Below are positions 8,149-17,861 of a stretch of 64,000 nucleotides of DNA, in pieces. Source of the DNA: Barnesiella intestinihominis YIT 11860. GTDB lineage: Bacteria; Bacteroidota; Bacteroidia; Bacteroidales; Barnesiellaceae. A model generated the notes under the pieces. The model did not search any database and was not told the origin of the DNA. It saw only the letters and a list, made by a program, of their open reading frames with translations. Each line of letters starts with the position of its first letter. Within the stretch, counting starts at the first letter, position 1. The position numbers and the translations under genes were made by a program. The DNA lies in assembly GCF_000296465.1 (NCBI RefSeq), contig NZ_JH815206.1, positions 234,200 to 298,199 of the forward strand, read 5' to 3'.

Positions 8149-8333
8149 TTGGGTATAATTTGTCCTACAAATATAACGTGAATATTGGATCGAAAGCCAT
8201 ATGGACAATGGATTTATATAATAATTTTTCATATAGATGTAATATTATATCAAACTTATTTTAATCGAAATTCTTTTGCTATTTCAATATTTTTTTCAAT
8301 CTTGCAATGCTCTTAGAATTCTATTAATAGGAA

Positions 8334-8888
8334 ATGGACGATAGCGCTTTAACCCATCAGTTAAAACAGGGTAACCAGTTAGCTTTTACCATTCTTTATG
8401 ACACTTATTCAGAACAGGTGTATAGACTTGCGTTTAAATATTTGTGTAATAAAGAACTGGCAGAAGATGCTGTGCAGAATCTTTTCATGAAAGTTTGGAT
8501 TAAACGAACCTCTCTCGATGAGAGTCGCCCATTGAATCATTTTTTATTTACCGTTTTAAAAAACGATTTACTTACTATCCTTCGCGATCCCAAGAATAAT
8601 ATTTTTGTTTTGGACGATTGTTTGGAGTTATTGGAGCGTATAGACGGGGGCAACCAAGATGATGAGGATATGGATAAAGAGCAATTGGACTTGGTGCGCC
8701 ATGCTATCGAACAGTTGTCTCCTCAAAGGAGGAAGATTTTTTCTTTGAAAATTTCGGGAAAGTATTCTAACCAAGAAATTGCAGATAAGCTAAATCTTTC
8801 TGTCAATACAATAAAATTCCAGTATAGCCAGTCTCTGAAACAGATAAAGGAGATTGTTCGTAAGTGTGCTATTTCCCTTTTGATGTAA
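8334..8888 (+). CDS. ECF-type RNA polymerase sigma factor
   Basis: A 184-residue extracytoplasmic-function sigma factor with region 2 (residues 18-85; LYDTYSEQVYRLAFKYL, then AEDAVQNLFMKVW) and region 4 (residues 125-175; LSPQRRKIFSLKISGKYSNQEIADKL, a helix-turn-helix). Regions 1.1 and 3 are absent, as usual. It is followed by a FecR-type anti-sigma gene and an STN-SusC gene, the standard trans-envelope arrangement of Bacteroidales glycan loci. It should drive transcription of the locus starting near 9.9 kb. No clear -33/-7 promoter was found ahead of it. The 82-base gap to fecR contains a 10-bp AT-rich hairpin (8918-8927 with 8943-8952). Confidence 0.95.
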   Translation: MDDSALTHQLKQGNQLAFTILYDTYSEQVYRLAFKYLCNKELAEDAVQNLFMKVWIKRTSLDESRPLNHFLFTVLKNDLLTILRDPKNNIFVLDDCLELLERIDGGNQDDEDMDKEQLDLVRHAIEQLSPQRRKIFSLKISGKYSNQEIADKLNLSVNTIKFQYSQSLKQIKEIVRKCAISLLM

Positions 8889-8970
8889 TGCTTAAAATAA
8901 GTTAATGTAAGATCTGTATATAATACTTTTTGAAATTTATATAGTATTATATAATGAAAGCCAATGAAAC

Positions 8971-9912
8971 ATGCATTTTAGAAAACGACATCAGACCGAT
9001 TCTGAGATATTGAAATATGTATCCGGGCATATCGACAAAGATATAAACCGGCTGTTAAATGCCGAATCTTTGCCAATGGGAGGATGCGATGTGCCGGATT
9101 TCGATAAATTCGGCGTATATGAAAGTTTGGCGCAGAGAATAGGTCGAAGCGAAAGACGAAATGTCTGGACGGTTTGTAAATGGGCTTGTGCCATTGCATT
9201 GGTATTGTTGAATGTCGGATATTTGGCTTATCAGAATATCGATTTATCGAAGCCTGTCTATAAAGAGGTTTGTTCTTTGAAGGGAGAACGATTGGTCGTA
9301 TTGCTCGAAGATGGAACGCGAGTGTGGTTGAATGCAGACTCGAAGTTGGTTTATCCAGAGCAATTTGCGAAGGATAAAAGAGAAGTATCGTTAGTAGGCG
9401 AGGCTTATTTTGAAGTAAAGAAGGATATATCTAAACCGTTCATGGTACAGGCAGACGAAATGAATATCCGTGTAACGGGAACGAGTTTTAACGTATCGGG
9501 ATATCCTACGGATTCGGTGGTTACGACCACGTTGGACGAAGGGGGTATAGTGATAAGTTATCCGTATGCAGAAAAATCGGGAACGTATCAGATGGCTCCC
9601 GGCCAGACTGCAATTTATGAAAAAGGAAGTAGGCTTTGTAAAGTCATGAAGAACGAGTATTATAAAGATGCTTCTGTTTGGAAGGAAAATAAATTAATAT
9701 TCAGAAATGCTCCTTTGGAAGAGGTCTTGACTACATTGTCTCGGCAATTTGATGTTTCTTTTGATATCCGCAGTGAAAAGATAGCTGCGTTCACATATAA
9801 TTTCACCTGCAAGCTAAACAATTTGTCAGGTATTTTTGAAATGATGTCTGCCATTACCCCAATTAAGTTTAATGAAATATCGGAGAATGTATATGCTGTG
9901 AAAGAAAAATAA
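8971..9912 (+). CDS. FecR-type anti-sigma factor
   Basis: An inner-membrane regulator of 313 residues. A cytoplasmic N-terminal part (1-68) would hold the sigma factor, one membrane segment lies near 69-90 (ACAIALVLLNVGYLAY), and a periplasmic FecR domain spans about 97-200 (LEDGTRVWLNADSKLVYP, then GTSFNVSGYP). A C-terminal domain of the DUF4974 kind (about 235-313; APLEEVLTTLSRQFDVSFDI) probably contacts the STN domain of the next protein. ATG 8971 is the first start giving this frame. It forms one signalling module with the sigma factor and SusC. Confidence 0.95.
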   Translation: MHFRKRHQTDSEILKYVSGHIDKDINRLLNAESLPMGGCDVPDFDKFGVYESLAQRIGRSERRNVWTVCKWACAIALVLLNVGYLAYQNIDLSKPVYKEVCSLKGERLVVLLEDGTRVWLNADSKLVYPEQFAKDKREVSLVGEAYFEVKKDISKPFMVQADEMNIRVTGTSFNVSGYPTDSVVTTTLDEGGIVISYPYAEKSGTYQMAPGQTAIYEKGSRLCKVMKNEYYKDASVWKENKLIFRNAPLEEVLTTLSRQFDVSFDIRSEKIAAFTYNFTCKLNNLSGIFEMMSAITPIKFNEISENVYAVKEK

Positions 9913-9945
9913 TTAGTCTAATAACTTAACAAACACTCAAAATTT

Positions 9946-12900
9946 ATGCTGGAAAAATACGTTTTTCCATACATCAGAAAGTGGTGTGTGGTAGGAGGGC
10001 TTTGTCTTGCTTTTCCGTGGGTTGCTTATGCTCAGCAACAGAAAATCTCGTTAAACATTCAGAATGTTACATTGAAACAAGCGATGGAACAGATAAAGGA
10101 GCAAGCTGTTGTAAATGTGGCATATAGTAAGGAATTTGTAGACCCGAACAAGACCGTTTCCTTGAAGGTCGAAAATGTGAGTTTGCAGACGGCGCTGACC
10201 CAACTATTTAAGGGTACAGATGTCGGATTCCGTTTCTTGGATAATAGTGTTCTTTTATACAATCAAAAGGAACAAGACAGTTCGGGAGCTACATCGAAAG
10301 AGCAACAAATCGTATCGGTCAAAGGTACTGTCGTAGATCAAGTGACCGGCGAGCCTATTATCGGAGCGTCTGTTGCCGTAGAGGGATCATCGAAAGGAAC
10401 CAGTACCGATTTGGACGGTAAATATTCGTTAAACGCACCCGTGGGTAGTACTTTGAAATTTTCTTATGTCGGATATAAGGAAACGAAAAAAGAGGTATTG
10501 CAGGCCGGGGTGTTAGATGTTTCTCTCATGGAGAGTTCTGTTTCTTTGGACGATGTGGTGGTCGTCGGTTATGGCGTACAGAAGAAGGTGAACGTAACCG
10601 GGGCCGTATCTATGGTAAAAGGAGATGAATTGGAAAACCGTCCCGTCGCTAATGTCAGTGCGGGGTTACAAGGCTTATTGCCGGGTGTGAGCATTACGTC
10701 TTCATCGGGGCAGCCCGGAGCCGTGCCTTCGATAACGATTCGTGGTGTCAGTACCATAAATAGTAGTACCGCACCTCTTATATTGATTGACGGAGTTTCG
10801 GGTGGAGATTTGAATTTATTGAATCCCAACGATGTAGAGAGTGTGTCGGTTTTGAAGGATGCTGCATCTGCCGCTATTTACGGAGCTCGTGCGGCTAACG
10901 GGGTTATTTTGATTACAACCAAGCAGGGCAAACGAAAGGAGAAGGCTACATTGACCTATTCGGGATATGTGGGTATGCAAACACCTACCGCTTTGCCGGA
11001 ATTGGTAACAGGCCGGCAGTATATGGAGTTGTCTAACGAGGCAATGTCTGCCGCCGGTTTTTCCAGACCTTATGATGTGGATGCTTTTGAAAAATATGAT
11101 TCGGGAATGTATCCCAATGAATATTCGAACACAGATTGGGTGAATGAAATTTTTAAGAAACATGCGTTGCAAACGAGTCACTCGGTAAGTGTAAGAGGTG
11201 GAAGCGAGAAAAGCAGCTATTTTATGTCTTACGGTTATTTAGATCAAGATGGATTGGTCGTGGGTGATGCATTTAAAACAAAACGGCACAATGCGAGAAT
11301 CAATGTGAATACAGAGGTTTTCGATCGATTGAAAATAAACGGGAATGTCAGTTTTGTCGATTATTACCGTAATGCGTCCGGATTTTCGGGTACTGGAGGT
11401 GTATTTCGTTTAGCCCAACGTATGTCTCCGCTGTTACCGGTGAAATGGCAACAACAAAATGAGATGGGATTATGGGAAGACACCGAATATTGGTCCAGCG
11501 GGAGTATAAATAATCCTGTTTATGTAGCCAAAGAAGGTGGAGAGGAAAAGAGAAAATCTCGTACATTGAATACTATCGTGAGTGCGGATTTGCGAATAAT
11601 CGACGGTTTGAATTTAGGAGGGCAATATGCTGCGAACTATTATTTCAGAGAAACCGATAAGTTTACTCCTACGTTACCGGAATATTTTTCAGACGGGACT
11701 CCCGATCCTGCTAATAAAAATATGAGAAATTCGGTGAGCCAAGCACATCAAGATGCTTTGACTCAAACCTTACAGTTAACATTGAATTTTCAGAAGCAGA
11801 TCAATAAACATGAGATCGGGGCTTTGTTGGGATATTCGCAAGAGTGGTATAATTTCAGTAGTTTAAGCGCGAGTCGTAAGAAAATACCATTTGATGGCAT
11901 TTATGTGATCGATGCAGGGACCGAGGATATTACGAATAGCGGTACGAAGAGTTCTTGGGCTTTACGCTCTTATTTCGGCCGTGTGAATTATGCGTTTGAT
12001 GGAAAGTATTTGGTAGAAGCGAATATGCGTATCGATGGTACTTCTCGCTTCGCTAGGGATAATCGTTGGGGATATTTTCCATCTTTCTCGGCTGGTTGGA
12101 ATTTTTCCAGAGAAGAATTTATGCAGTTTGCAGAACCTGTGTTGAGTTCCGGTAAACTGAGGGCTTCTTGGGGTGAATTAGGAAACCAGAATGTGGGTAG
12201 CGATTATTATCCATATTTGACTCCTATTGATTCGGGAGAAAGTTATCCGATCGGAGGAAAACAGAATATCGGTTTTCAACAAAGTAAATTGGGAAATGCC
12301 AATATCAAGTGGGAAACGATAAGAATGTTGAATGTCGGTGTAGATTTGACTTTCTTTAATAATAGGTTGACCGCTTCTTTCGATTGGTTTAAGAAAGATA
12401 ATATCGATGCATTGGTGAAACCTGTTTATCCTACGGTCGTAGGAATCACCGGAACGGCTAATTTGCCTTATGAAAACATGGGTAAAATCGAAAATAAAGG
12501 TTGGGAGCTTGAAATCGGTTGGCGAGACCAGATTGGAGAAGTGAAATATAATTTGCTATTCAATCTTTCTGATGCCAAGAATAAAATTGTCGATTTAGGA
12601 ACGAGTGAACCTCGATTAACCAATAACATTCGTAGAGAAGGAGATCCTATCGACGCTTATTATGGTTATTTGACCGATGGTTTGGCACAGATTGATGACT
12701 TTGGCGGTGTCGATAGTAATGGAAAGTATATTAATCCTAAGTTCGCTATTCCAAAAGCGGCAGAAGCTATAACACAACCGGGAGATATTAAATATCGAGA
12801 TATTTCTGGACCCGGTGGAATTCCAGATGGAGAAATAGATGAATATGATAAGGTTGTATTTGGCGATCCGTATCCGCATTATTCCTATTCATTGAGAGGT

Positions 12901-13347
12901 CAGTTGCAATGGAGAGATTGGGATTTTAGTTTTTATTTCCAAGGAGTGGGGAAAGTAAATGGTTATCTGTCAGATGAAGCCCGTCACTGTTTTATCAACG
13001 ATTATTCTATTCCTAAGGTAGAACATTTGGATCGCTGGACTCCTAACAACCCCGATGCCACATATCCTAGACTGTATCAAGCTCAATCTCATAATTTATT
13101 ATTCAGTGATTATTGGAAAGAAGATGCTTCGTATTTGCGTTTGAAAAATGTACAATTGGGTTATTCTATTCCCAAAAAACTTCTTAATCGATGGAAAATA
13201 GAGGGGTTGCGATTGTATGCGTCGGCAGATAATTTACTGACATTCACTAAATATTTCGGTGCTTATGATCCGGAAGTACGGGAATCTTCGGGCGATGTTT
13301 ACCCCCAAGTAAAGACATACGTATTCGGTTTAGTTCTTTCATTTTAA
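9946..13347 (+). CDS. SusC-like TonB-dependent transporter with STN signalling domain
   Basis: A 1133-residue outer-membrane importer. In order: a signal peptide ending at AYAQ (near residue 30), an STN (secretin/TonB short N-terminal) domain at about 33-110, a carboxypeptidase-D-regulatory-like beta-sandwich at 125-195 (GTVVDQVTGEPIIGASV), the DDVVVVGYG segment typical of SusC, a plug domain to about 330 (LIDGVSGGDLNLLNPNDVES) and a 22-strand barrel ending in a final aromatic strand (VFGLVLSF). The STN domain marks it as a transducer that signals through FecR. It is followed by susD after 15 bases. The ligand cannot be read from sequence. Confidence 0.96.
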   Translation: MLEKYVFPYIRKWCVVGGLCLAFPWVAYAQQQKISLNIQNVTLKQAMEQIKEQAVVNVAYSKEFVDPNKTVSLKVENVSLQTALTQLFKGTDVGFRFLDNSVLLYNQKEQDSSGATSKEQQIVSVKGTVVDQVTGEPIIGASVAVEGSSKGTSTDLDGKYSLNAPVGSTLKFSYVGYKETKKEVLQAGVLDVSLMESSVSLDDVVVVGYGVQKKVNVTGAVSMVKGDELENRPVANVSAGLQGLLPGVSITSSSGQPGAVPSITIRGVSTINSSTAPLILIDGVSGGDLNLLNPNDVESVSVLKDAASAAIYGARAANGVILITTKQGKRKEKATLTYSGYVGMQTPTALPELVTGRQYMELSNEAMSAAGFSRPYDVDAFEKYDSGMYPNEYSNTDWVNEIFKKHALQTSHSVSVRGGSEKSSYFMSYGYLDQDGLVVGDAFKTKRHNARINVNTEVFDRLKINGNVSFVDYYRNASGFSGTGGVFRLAQRMSPLLPVKWQQQNEMGLWEDTEYWSSGSINNPVYVAKEGGEEKRKSRTLNTIVSADLRIIDGLNLGGQYAANYYFRETDKFTPTLPEYFSDGTPDPANKNMRNSVSQAHQDALTQTLQLTLNFQKQINKHEIGALLGYSQEWYNFSSLSASRKKIPFDGIYVIDAGTEDITNSGTKSSWALRSYFGRVNYAFDGKYLVEANMRIDGTSRFARDNRWGYFPSFSAGWNFSREEFMQFAEPVLSSGKLRASWGELGNQNVGSDYYPYLTPIDSGESYPIGGKQNIGFQQSKLGNANIKWETIRMLNVGVDLTFFNNRLTASFDWFKKDNIDALVKPVYPTVVGITGTANLPYENMGKIENKGWELEIGWRDQIGEVKYNLLFNLSDAKNKIVDLGTSEPRLTNNIRREGDPIDAYYGYLTDGLAQIDDFGGVDSNGKYINPKFAIPKAAEAITQPGDIKYRDISGPGGIPDGEIDEYDKVVFGDPYPHYSYSLRGQLQWRDWDFSFYFQGVGKVNGYLSDEARHCFINDYSIPKVEHLDRWTPNNPDATYPRLYQAQSHNLLFSDYWKEDASYLRLKNVQLGYSIPKKLLNRWKIEGLRLYASADNLLTFTKYFGAYDPEVRESSGDVYPQVKTYVFGLVLSF

Positions 13348-13362
13348 TAAATACCATTGCAT

Positions 13363-15096
13363 ATGAAAACGATTAAATATATTGCGGCTTTTTTGCCGTT
13401 GGCATCATTGTTGGTTTCATGTAACGATGATTTTTTAGACAGATATCCTCAGGATTCCGTGACTAATGAAACTTATTGGAAGACGGAGGAGCAGTTGCGC
13501 GCGGCATTGTATCCTTGTTATGAAACATTTGAATATGAGTTGTTGATTAAATGGGCAGAGTCTACGGCCGAAACTGTAATATGGGGTGATAAAAACAGCG
13601 GACTTTCAAAAGTATCGGGAGGGAAACATGCTTATACCGATGGGTTCCCCTTTACTTCGTATTGGAGATATTCTTACGGACATATTCACACTTGCAATAA
13701 TTTCCTAGATAATTACAATCGGGCCGAAATCGACCAAGATGTTAAAGATGTCTATGCCGCCGAGGTGAAGGTCATAAGGTCGTGGGTATATTTTATGTTG
13801 ACGACTTTTTTTGGAGATGTTCCCTGGATTAACCATGTTATTACGTCCGAAGGAGCTTATGGACCTCGTACTCCACGAAGTGAAGTTATCGATAGCTTAA
13901 TGACCGATTTGGATTGGGCTGCTTCGAAATTACCTCATGAAAGGCAAACGGGAGATAATGTAGGTCGTATAGACCGCTGGGGAGCTTTGGCGATGAAAGC
14001 ACGTATCGCCCTTCAAAACGAACGTTATGATATTGCTGCCAAAGCTGCCAAAGAGATTATAGACAATGGCCCCTACGATCTTTATGATTATGAAAAATTG
14101 TATCATCTCGAAGGAGATATAGAGAATAATCCAGATAATAACGAAGCAATTATTTCCAGTATCTATGTGAATGATATTCGCAATAATAACATGTCGAACG
14201 AGACTTGTTCGCCGGTGGATTTTATTCGATTTAATCCTACCAAAACGTTGGTCGATGCTTATTTATGTATCGATGGTATGCCAGCTAAGCCGGGATTGGA
14301 GTATTATAAACGTACAGATATAAAAACGTCACCTCTGTATAAGTATCCTGAGGAACATTATGCCGATTATTTCCAAAACAGGGATCCGAGAATGAGAATG
14401 ACGTTGTTTACTCCCGGTGATCAATGGGGTGGCGGTGACGATGGAGATGCCGAATATCGCCGTCCGAACGATATATTTCAGTTACCACGCTTCTCGTCGT
14501 TACAACCCGGCCGGAACGGAGCTAACGGGATAACCGGCTTTTATTTCAAAAAATACAATGAGATAAGTATTGCCGGAAATGCCAACAGGTCTCACACCAA
14601 TTTGAACGTAATTCGTTATCCAGAGGTTCTTTTGATTTATGCAGAAGCTCTTTATAAGATGAACGGGACATTGACCCAAACTGAAATCGATGAGACTATT
14701 AATCGTTTGAGAGATCGAGTGGGTATGCATCGAATGGATTTGAAGGAGCTGCAACAGTGGAATCTCGATTTGTGGACCGAAATAAAGAGAGAGCGACGTA
14801 TCGAGCTTTCGTTCGACGGTATGCGATATGCAGATATAATGCGTTGGAGAGAAGGTGAATTGCGTTTTGGTCGGGCTATTACAGGGCCTAGTCTAACCGT
14901 TTGTATGAACGATTTGGGCGCTAATCCTTATCCCGATACCGGAGTCGATGAATTCGGCGATGTGATTTACGAAAAATCGAGAGCAGAAGGAGGTCCCCGT
15001 TATTTCGATCCGGCTATGCATTATTTGTGGCCTGTGCCTTATGAGGAAAGAATGAAAAATCCTCTGTTGGGTCAAAATCCCGGTTGGCCGGAATAA
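13363..15096 (+). CDS. SusD/RagB-like outer-membrane binding lipoprotein
   Basis: A 577-residue lipoprotein partner that lids the SusC barrel and captures glycan. The signal peptide has a lipobox ending at a cysteine near residue 20 (LLVSCNDDFLD). The N-terminal SusD-like region (YPQDSVTNETYWKTEEQL) and the C-terminal RagB region (VIRYPEVLLIYAEALY, then ERRIELSFDGMRYADIMRW) are both recognisable. ATG 13363 is chosen over a TTG two codons earlier because it gives a clean signal peptide. A 14-bp hairpin follows 12 bases after the stop. Confidence 0.96.
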   Translation: MKTIKYIAAFLPLASLLVSCNDDFLDRYPQDSVTNETYWKTEEQLRAALYPCYETFEYELLIKWAESTAETVIWGDKNSGLSKVSGGKHAYTDGFPFTSYWRYSYGHIHTCNNFLDNYNRAEIDQDVKDVYAAEVKVIRSWVYFMLTTFFGDVPWINHVITSEGAYGPRTPRSEVIDSLMTDLDWAASKLPHERQTGDNVGRIDRWGALAMKARIALQNERYDIAAKAAKEIIDNGPYDLYDYEKLYHLEGDIENNPDNNEAIISSIYVNDIRNNNMSNETCSPVDFIRFNPTKTLVDAYLCIDGMPAKPGLEYYKRTDIKTSPLYKYPEEHYADYFQNRDPRMRMTLFTPGDQWGGGDDGDAEYRRPNDIFQLPRFSSLQPGRNGANGITGFYFKKYNEISIAGNANRSHTNLNVIRYPEVLLIYAEALYKMNGTLTQTEIDETINRLRDRVGMHRMDLKELQQWNLDLWTEIKRERRIELSFDGMRYADIMRWREGELRFGRAITGPSLTVCMNDLGANPYPDTGVDEFGDVIYEKSRAEGGPRYFDPAMHYLWPVPYEERMKNPLLGQNPGWPE

Positions 15097-15108
15097 GTTG
15101 AATTTCTA

Positions 15109-15140
15109 ATCCACACTATTAGAATCCTAATAGTGTGGAT
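15109..15140 (+). other. Intercistronic hairpin after susD
   Basis: Perfect 14-bp stem (15109-15122 with 15127-15140) and a 4-base loop, followed by ATTAATG without a T run. It looks like an RNA stabiliser or processing hairpin separating susCD from the enzyme genes rather than a strong terminator. Confidence 0.7.
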
Positions 15141-15167
15141 ATTAATGAACTATAAAATATGATTACG

Positions 15168-16022
15168 ATGAAACGTGTGTTTATATTGATGATGAGTATC
15201 AGTGCGGTTTTTATGGGTTGTAGTAAAGCCAATGAACCGCAAGGAGATGCCGGTTGGGGTGGTAACACTGAACCCAAAGAAAACCTGGTCGTGATGAGTT
15301 ATAACATAAAACACTGTGCACCCTATTATGGTGTATCGGGTGAAACAACAACCGCAGATGTGAATAACGTTGCGAATGTGATAAAAAGCAAAAAGCCAGA
15401 TGTAGTTTTGTTGCAAGAGGTAGATTATAAAACGACAAGAAGTTTGGGTGTGGATCAGGCTAAAGAATTGGCAGAATTGGCCGGTTATCCGTATTATTAT
15501 TTTTTCAAACAAAAAGATTTTCAGGGCGGGGCTTATGGTGCAGCTATCCTTTCTTCTTTTCAAATGAGCGAAATCGTAAATCATGATCTCCCGAAAGAGA
15601 TAGATGGACTGACTATTACGGGAAGTAACGTTTTGGGGACAGCCAAGATAAAGTTCAATGGAATCGATGTTTATTTGGCGGTAATCCATTTATCCGTTAC
15701 TCAGGCGGAAAGGGATAGACAATTCCCCGTTATGATGGAAGAACTTTCTTCTAAAAGCGACTTTCCTATTATTTTAGGAGGGGACTTTAATTCGAAACCG
15801 GATAATTCGATTATCGGCAAGTTGGAAGCTGCCGGATTTGTCAGGACGAATACAGATCCGAAAAATTTTACAATTCCTTCTAATGCGCCCAATCGGGAAA
15901 TAGACTATATCGCTTACAGGCCTTTGGAATATTTTAATGTTGTTTCTCATACTGTCGTTACGGGGGTAAATGCATCCGATCATCTCCCTATTATTTCTGT
16001 GTTGAAAATTTCAAAACCGTAG
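15168..16022 (+). CDS. EEP-fold phosphodiesterase/phosphatase, lipoprotein (first of three)
   Basis: A 284-residue member of the endonuclease/exonuclease/phosphatase superfamily. These metal-dependent enzymes cut phosphodiesters in nucleic acids, sphingomyelin and inositol lipids. The active-site set is complete: N46 (SYNIKH), E84 (LLQEVDY), D206 and N208 (GGDFNSKP), D271 and H272 (SDHLP). The signal peptide has a lipobox with a cysteine near residue 18 (AVFMGC), so it should be membrane-anchored, probably outward. ATG 15159 is an equally open start three codons earlier. It is followed by a paralogue after 3 bases. Substrate unknown; in this setting a glycoconjugate phosphodiester is more likely than DNA, but that is inference. 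Confidence 0.9.
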   Translation: MKRVFILMMSISAVFMGCSKANEPQGDAGWGGNTEPKENLVVMSYNIKHCAPYYGVSGETTTADVNNVANVIKSKKPDVVLLQEVDYKTTRSLGVDQAKELAELAGYPYYYFFKQKDFQGGAYGAAILSSFQMSEIVNHDLPKEIDGLTITGSNVLGTAKIKFNGIDVYLAVIHLSVTQAERDRQFPVMMEELSSKSDFPIILGGDFNSKPDNSIIGKLEAAGFVRTNTDPKNFTIPSNAPNREIDYIAYRPLEYFNVVSHTVVTGVNASDHLPIISVLKISKP

Positions 16023-16025
16023 AAA

Positions 16026-16808
16026 ATGAAAGCATTTAAATATCTTTTGATTGTCGTGTTTTTATACCAGTTTGGAAACGTATATGCACAAGACACTTTG
16101 AGAATAAAGGTAATGACCTATAATATTCGTTTTGGAGAATTGGCATCGTTGGAGGAACTGGCTTCGCATATAAAGTCTTTCAATCTCGATTTCGTTGCGT
16201 TGCAGGAAATAGATTGTAAAACCGATAGAGGAGAGAGAGCTCCGCATCAAATCGGGCGTGACTATATTTCGGAATTGGCATATTTTACAAAGATGTTTGG
16301 CGTGTATGGGAAAACAATCGATTATAAGGGTGGATATTATGGTATAGGAATCCTTTCCCGATACCCTTATATCGATACGAAGAAAACTTTTTTGCCGTGG
16401 CCCAATAAAGCGCATGAACGTAGAGCTCTGTTAGAGGGTCTGTTTGAAATAGGCGAAGATACGATTTGTTTTGCATCGACACATTTGGATTATCAGTTGC
16501 CAAAGACGAGAGAAGCACAGACCGCTTTTATTACCGAGTATTTCAATGATTATCGATACCCTGTGGTTTTAGGAGGAGATTTTAATACAGCTCCTTCGTC
16601 AAAGGAAATTAAGTATAATATGTTGGAAAATTGGTTTTTGGCAACCGATTACGATTTTACTGTTCCCGCTTGGAACCCCAAGAGAAAGATAGATTATATT
16701 TTCGCCAGACCTAAACAGGGGTGGAAAATTGTGAGAACTCAAACCGTTCAGTCTGTTTTATCCGACCACTTGCCTATTGTGACAGAATTGGAGTATGTAA
16801 AATATTAA
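16026..16808 (+). CDS. EEP-fold phosphodiesterase/phosphatase, secreted (second of three)
   Basis: A 260-residue paralogue of its neighbours with a type I signal peptide (cleavage near YAQ, residues 20-22), so probably free in the periplasm. Active-site residues are intact: N33 (TYNIRF), E61 (LQEIDC), D185 and N187 (GGDFNTAP), D247 and H248 (SDHLP). It begins 4 bases after the first EEP gene and ends 9 bases before the third. The middle region (GGYYGIGILSRYP) is shared in form with the third copy. No accessory domain is present. Confidence 0.9.
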   Translation: MKAFKYLLIVVFLYQFGNVYAQDTLRIKVMTYNIRFGELASLEELASHIKSFNLDFVALQEIDCKTDRGERAPHQIGRDYISELAYFTKMFGVYGKTIDYKGGYYGIGILSRYPYIDTKKTFLPWPNKAHERRALLEGLFEIGEDTICFASTHLDYQLPKTREAQTAFITEYFNDYRYPVVLGGDFNTAPSSKEIKYNMLENWFLATDYDFTVPAWNPKRKIDYIFARPKQGWKIVRTQTVQSVLSDHLPIVTELEYVKY

Positions 16809-16817
16809 TTTCTTGTT

Positions 16818-17840
16818 ATGAAAAGGGTATTTATATTATCGATATTGATTTTGTTTATAAGTTTATGTACTGGTTCTATATCGGCTGGAACGACGAAGTT
16901 ACTTTCTTATAACATTAAAGGTCATAGTATGACCTCATCGAGGTTGGCCGATATTGCTACCATTATCAATACGCAAAATCCCGATATCGTGGCTTTGCAA
17001 GAAGTCGATAACCGTTCGTTAGGTATCTTTAATCATGATTATTTAAGCGAACTGGCCGAATCTACTGGCATGCATTCGCAGTTTTTTGCTTTGGTGGGGA
17101 CTTATTATGGCATAGGTATTTTATCGAAGACAGAACCTATATCGGTGAAAACCCAGTCTTTTGCCCCATCGGATACTTCGAAAGACAAGGAGTCCCGCGG
17201 TTTTCTCATTGCCGAATTTGACAACTTCTATTTCCTTTGTACGCATTATTCTCTTAATGCCGATGACCGAGATACTGCGACAGAATGGGCTATCCGCTTT
17301 GCACGGCAAAGTGATAAGACTGTCTTTATCGCTGGCGACTTCAATGCTCAGCCTACTTATCGGGCAATGGTGACTTTCAAAGAGTATGGATTTTCGATAC
17401 TGAACAATACGGCTCTATATACCTACCCGGCTAAGGACCCTACGTCGTGCATAGATATGATTATCTCTTATCGACCCGATGATTCTCTTAAATATACAAC
17501 CACGGAGACGGGTGTCGTTACCGAAGAACCGGGTCTGACACTTTCAGATGTATCGGATCATTTACCTGTATTCGTTACTATCGAAGCTGAGGGGAGTGCA
17601 GTGTATGACGCTACTTCTTTGCAGGAAATAAACCTTATCAGGAGTGCCGACGGTTTTTCGCTTAGTAATCTCAAAACAACGTCTCAGGTGAATATTTATG
17701 ACATATCGGGAAAATTGGTAAAGACACAAAATGTAGATAATGCAACGAATATAGTTTTACCGGAAGGTTCTCGAAATGGACTTTATGTTATTCGAGTTTC
17801 TAATGCTTATCAGAATAGCAGTTTTAAATATCTATATTAA
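16818..17840 (+). CDS. EEP-fold enzyme with C-terminal sorting-like tail (third of three)
   Basis: A 340-residue protein: a type I signal peptide (to about residue 24), then the EEP domain with N32 (SYNIKG), E62 (LQEVDN), D174 and N176 (AGDFNAQP), D247 and H248 (SDHLP). A C-terminal domain at about 265-340 (VNIYDISGKLVKTQNV, then GLYVIRVSN) resembles the type A sorting domain of type IX secretion or related Bacteroidota tails. It may therefore reach the cell surface, unlike its two neighbours. The catalytic set is intact. It is 21 bases ahead of the beta-helix gene, whose C-terminal tail is of the same kind. Confidence 0.9.
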   Translation: MKRVFILSILILFISLCTGSISAGTTKLLSYNIKGHSMTSSRLADIATIINTQNPDIVALQEVDNRSLGIFNHDYLSELAESTGMHSQFFALVGTYYGIGILSKTEPISVKTQSFAPSDTSKDKESRGFLIAEFDNFYFLCTHYSLNADDRDTATEWAIRFARQSDKTVFIAGDFNAQPTYRAMVTFKEYGFSILNNTALYTYPAKDPTSCIDMIISYRPDDSLKYTTTETGVVTEEPGLTLSDVSDHLPVFVTIEAEGSAVYDATSLQEINLIRSADGFSLSNLKTTSQVNIYDISGKLVKTQNVDNATNIVLPEGSRNGLYVIRVSNAYQNSSFKYLY

Positions 17841-17861
17841 CCATTAAATTTTTAAATTATT

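Noticed and set aside
8918-8952. AT-rich hairpin between sigma factor and anti-sigma genes as a regulatory element
   Set aside because: Only A-T and few G-C pairs, 10 bp, in a very AT-rich gap; it is likely to occur by chance.
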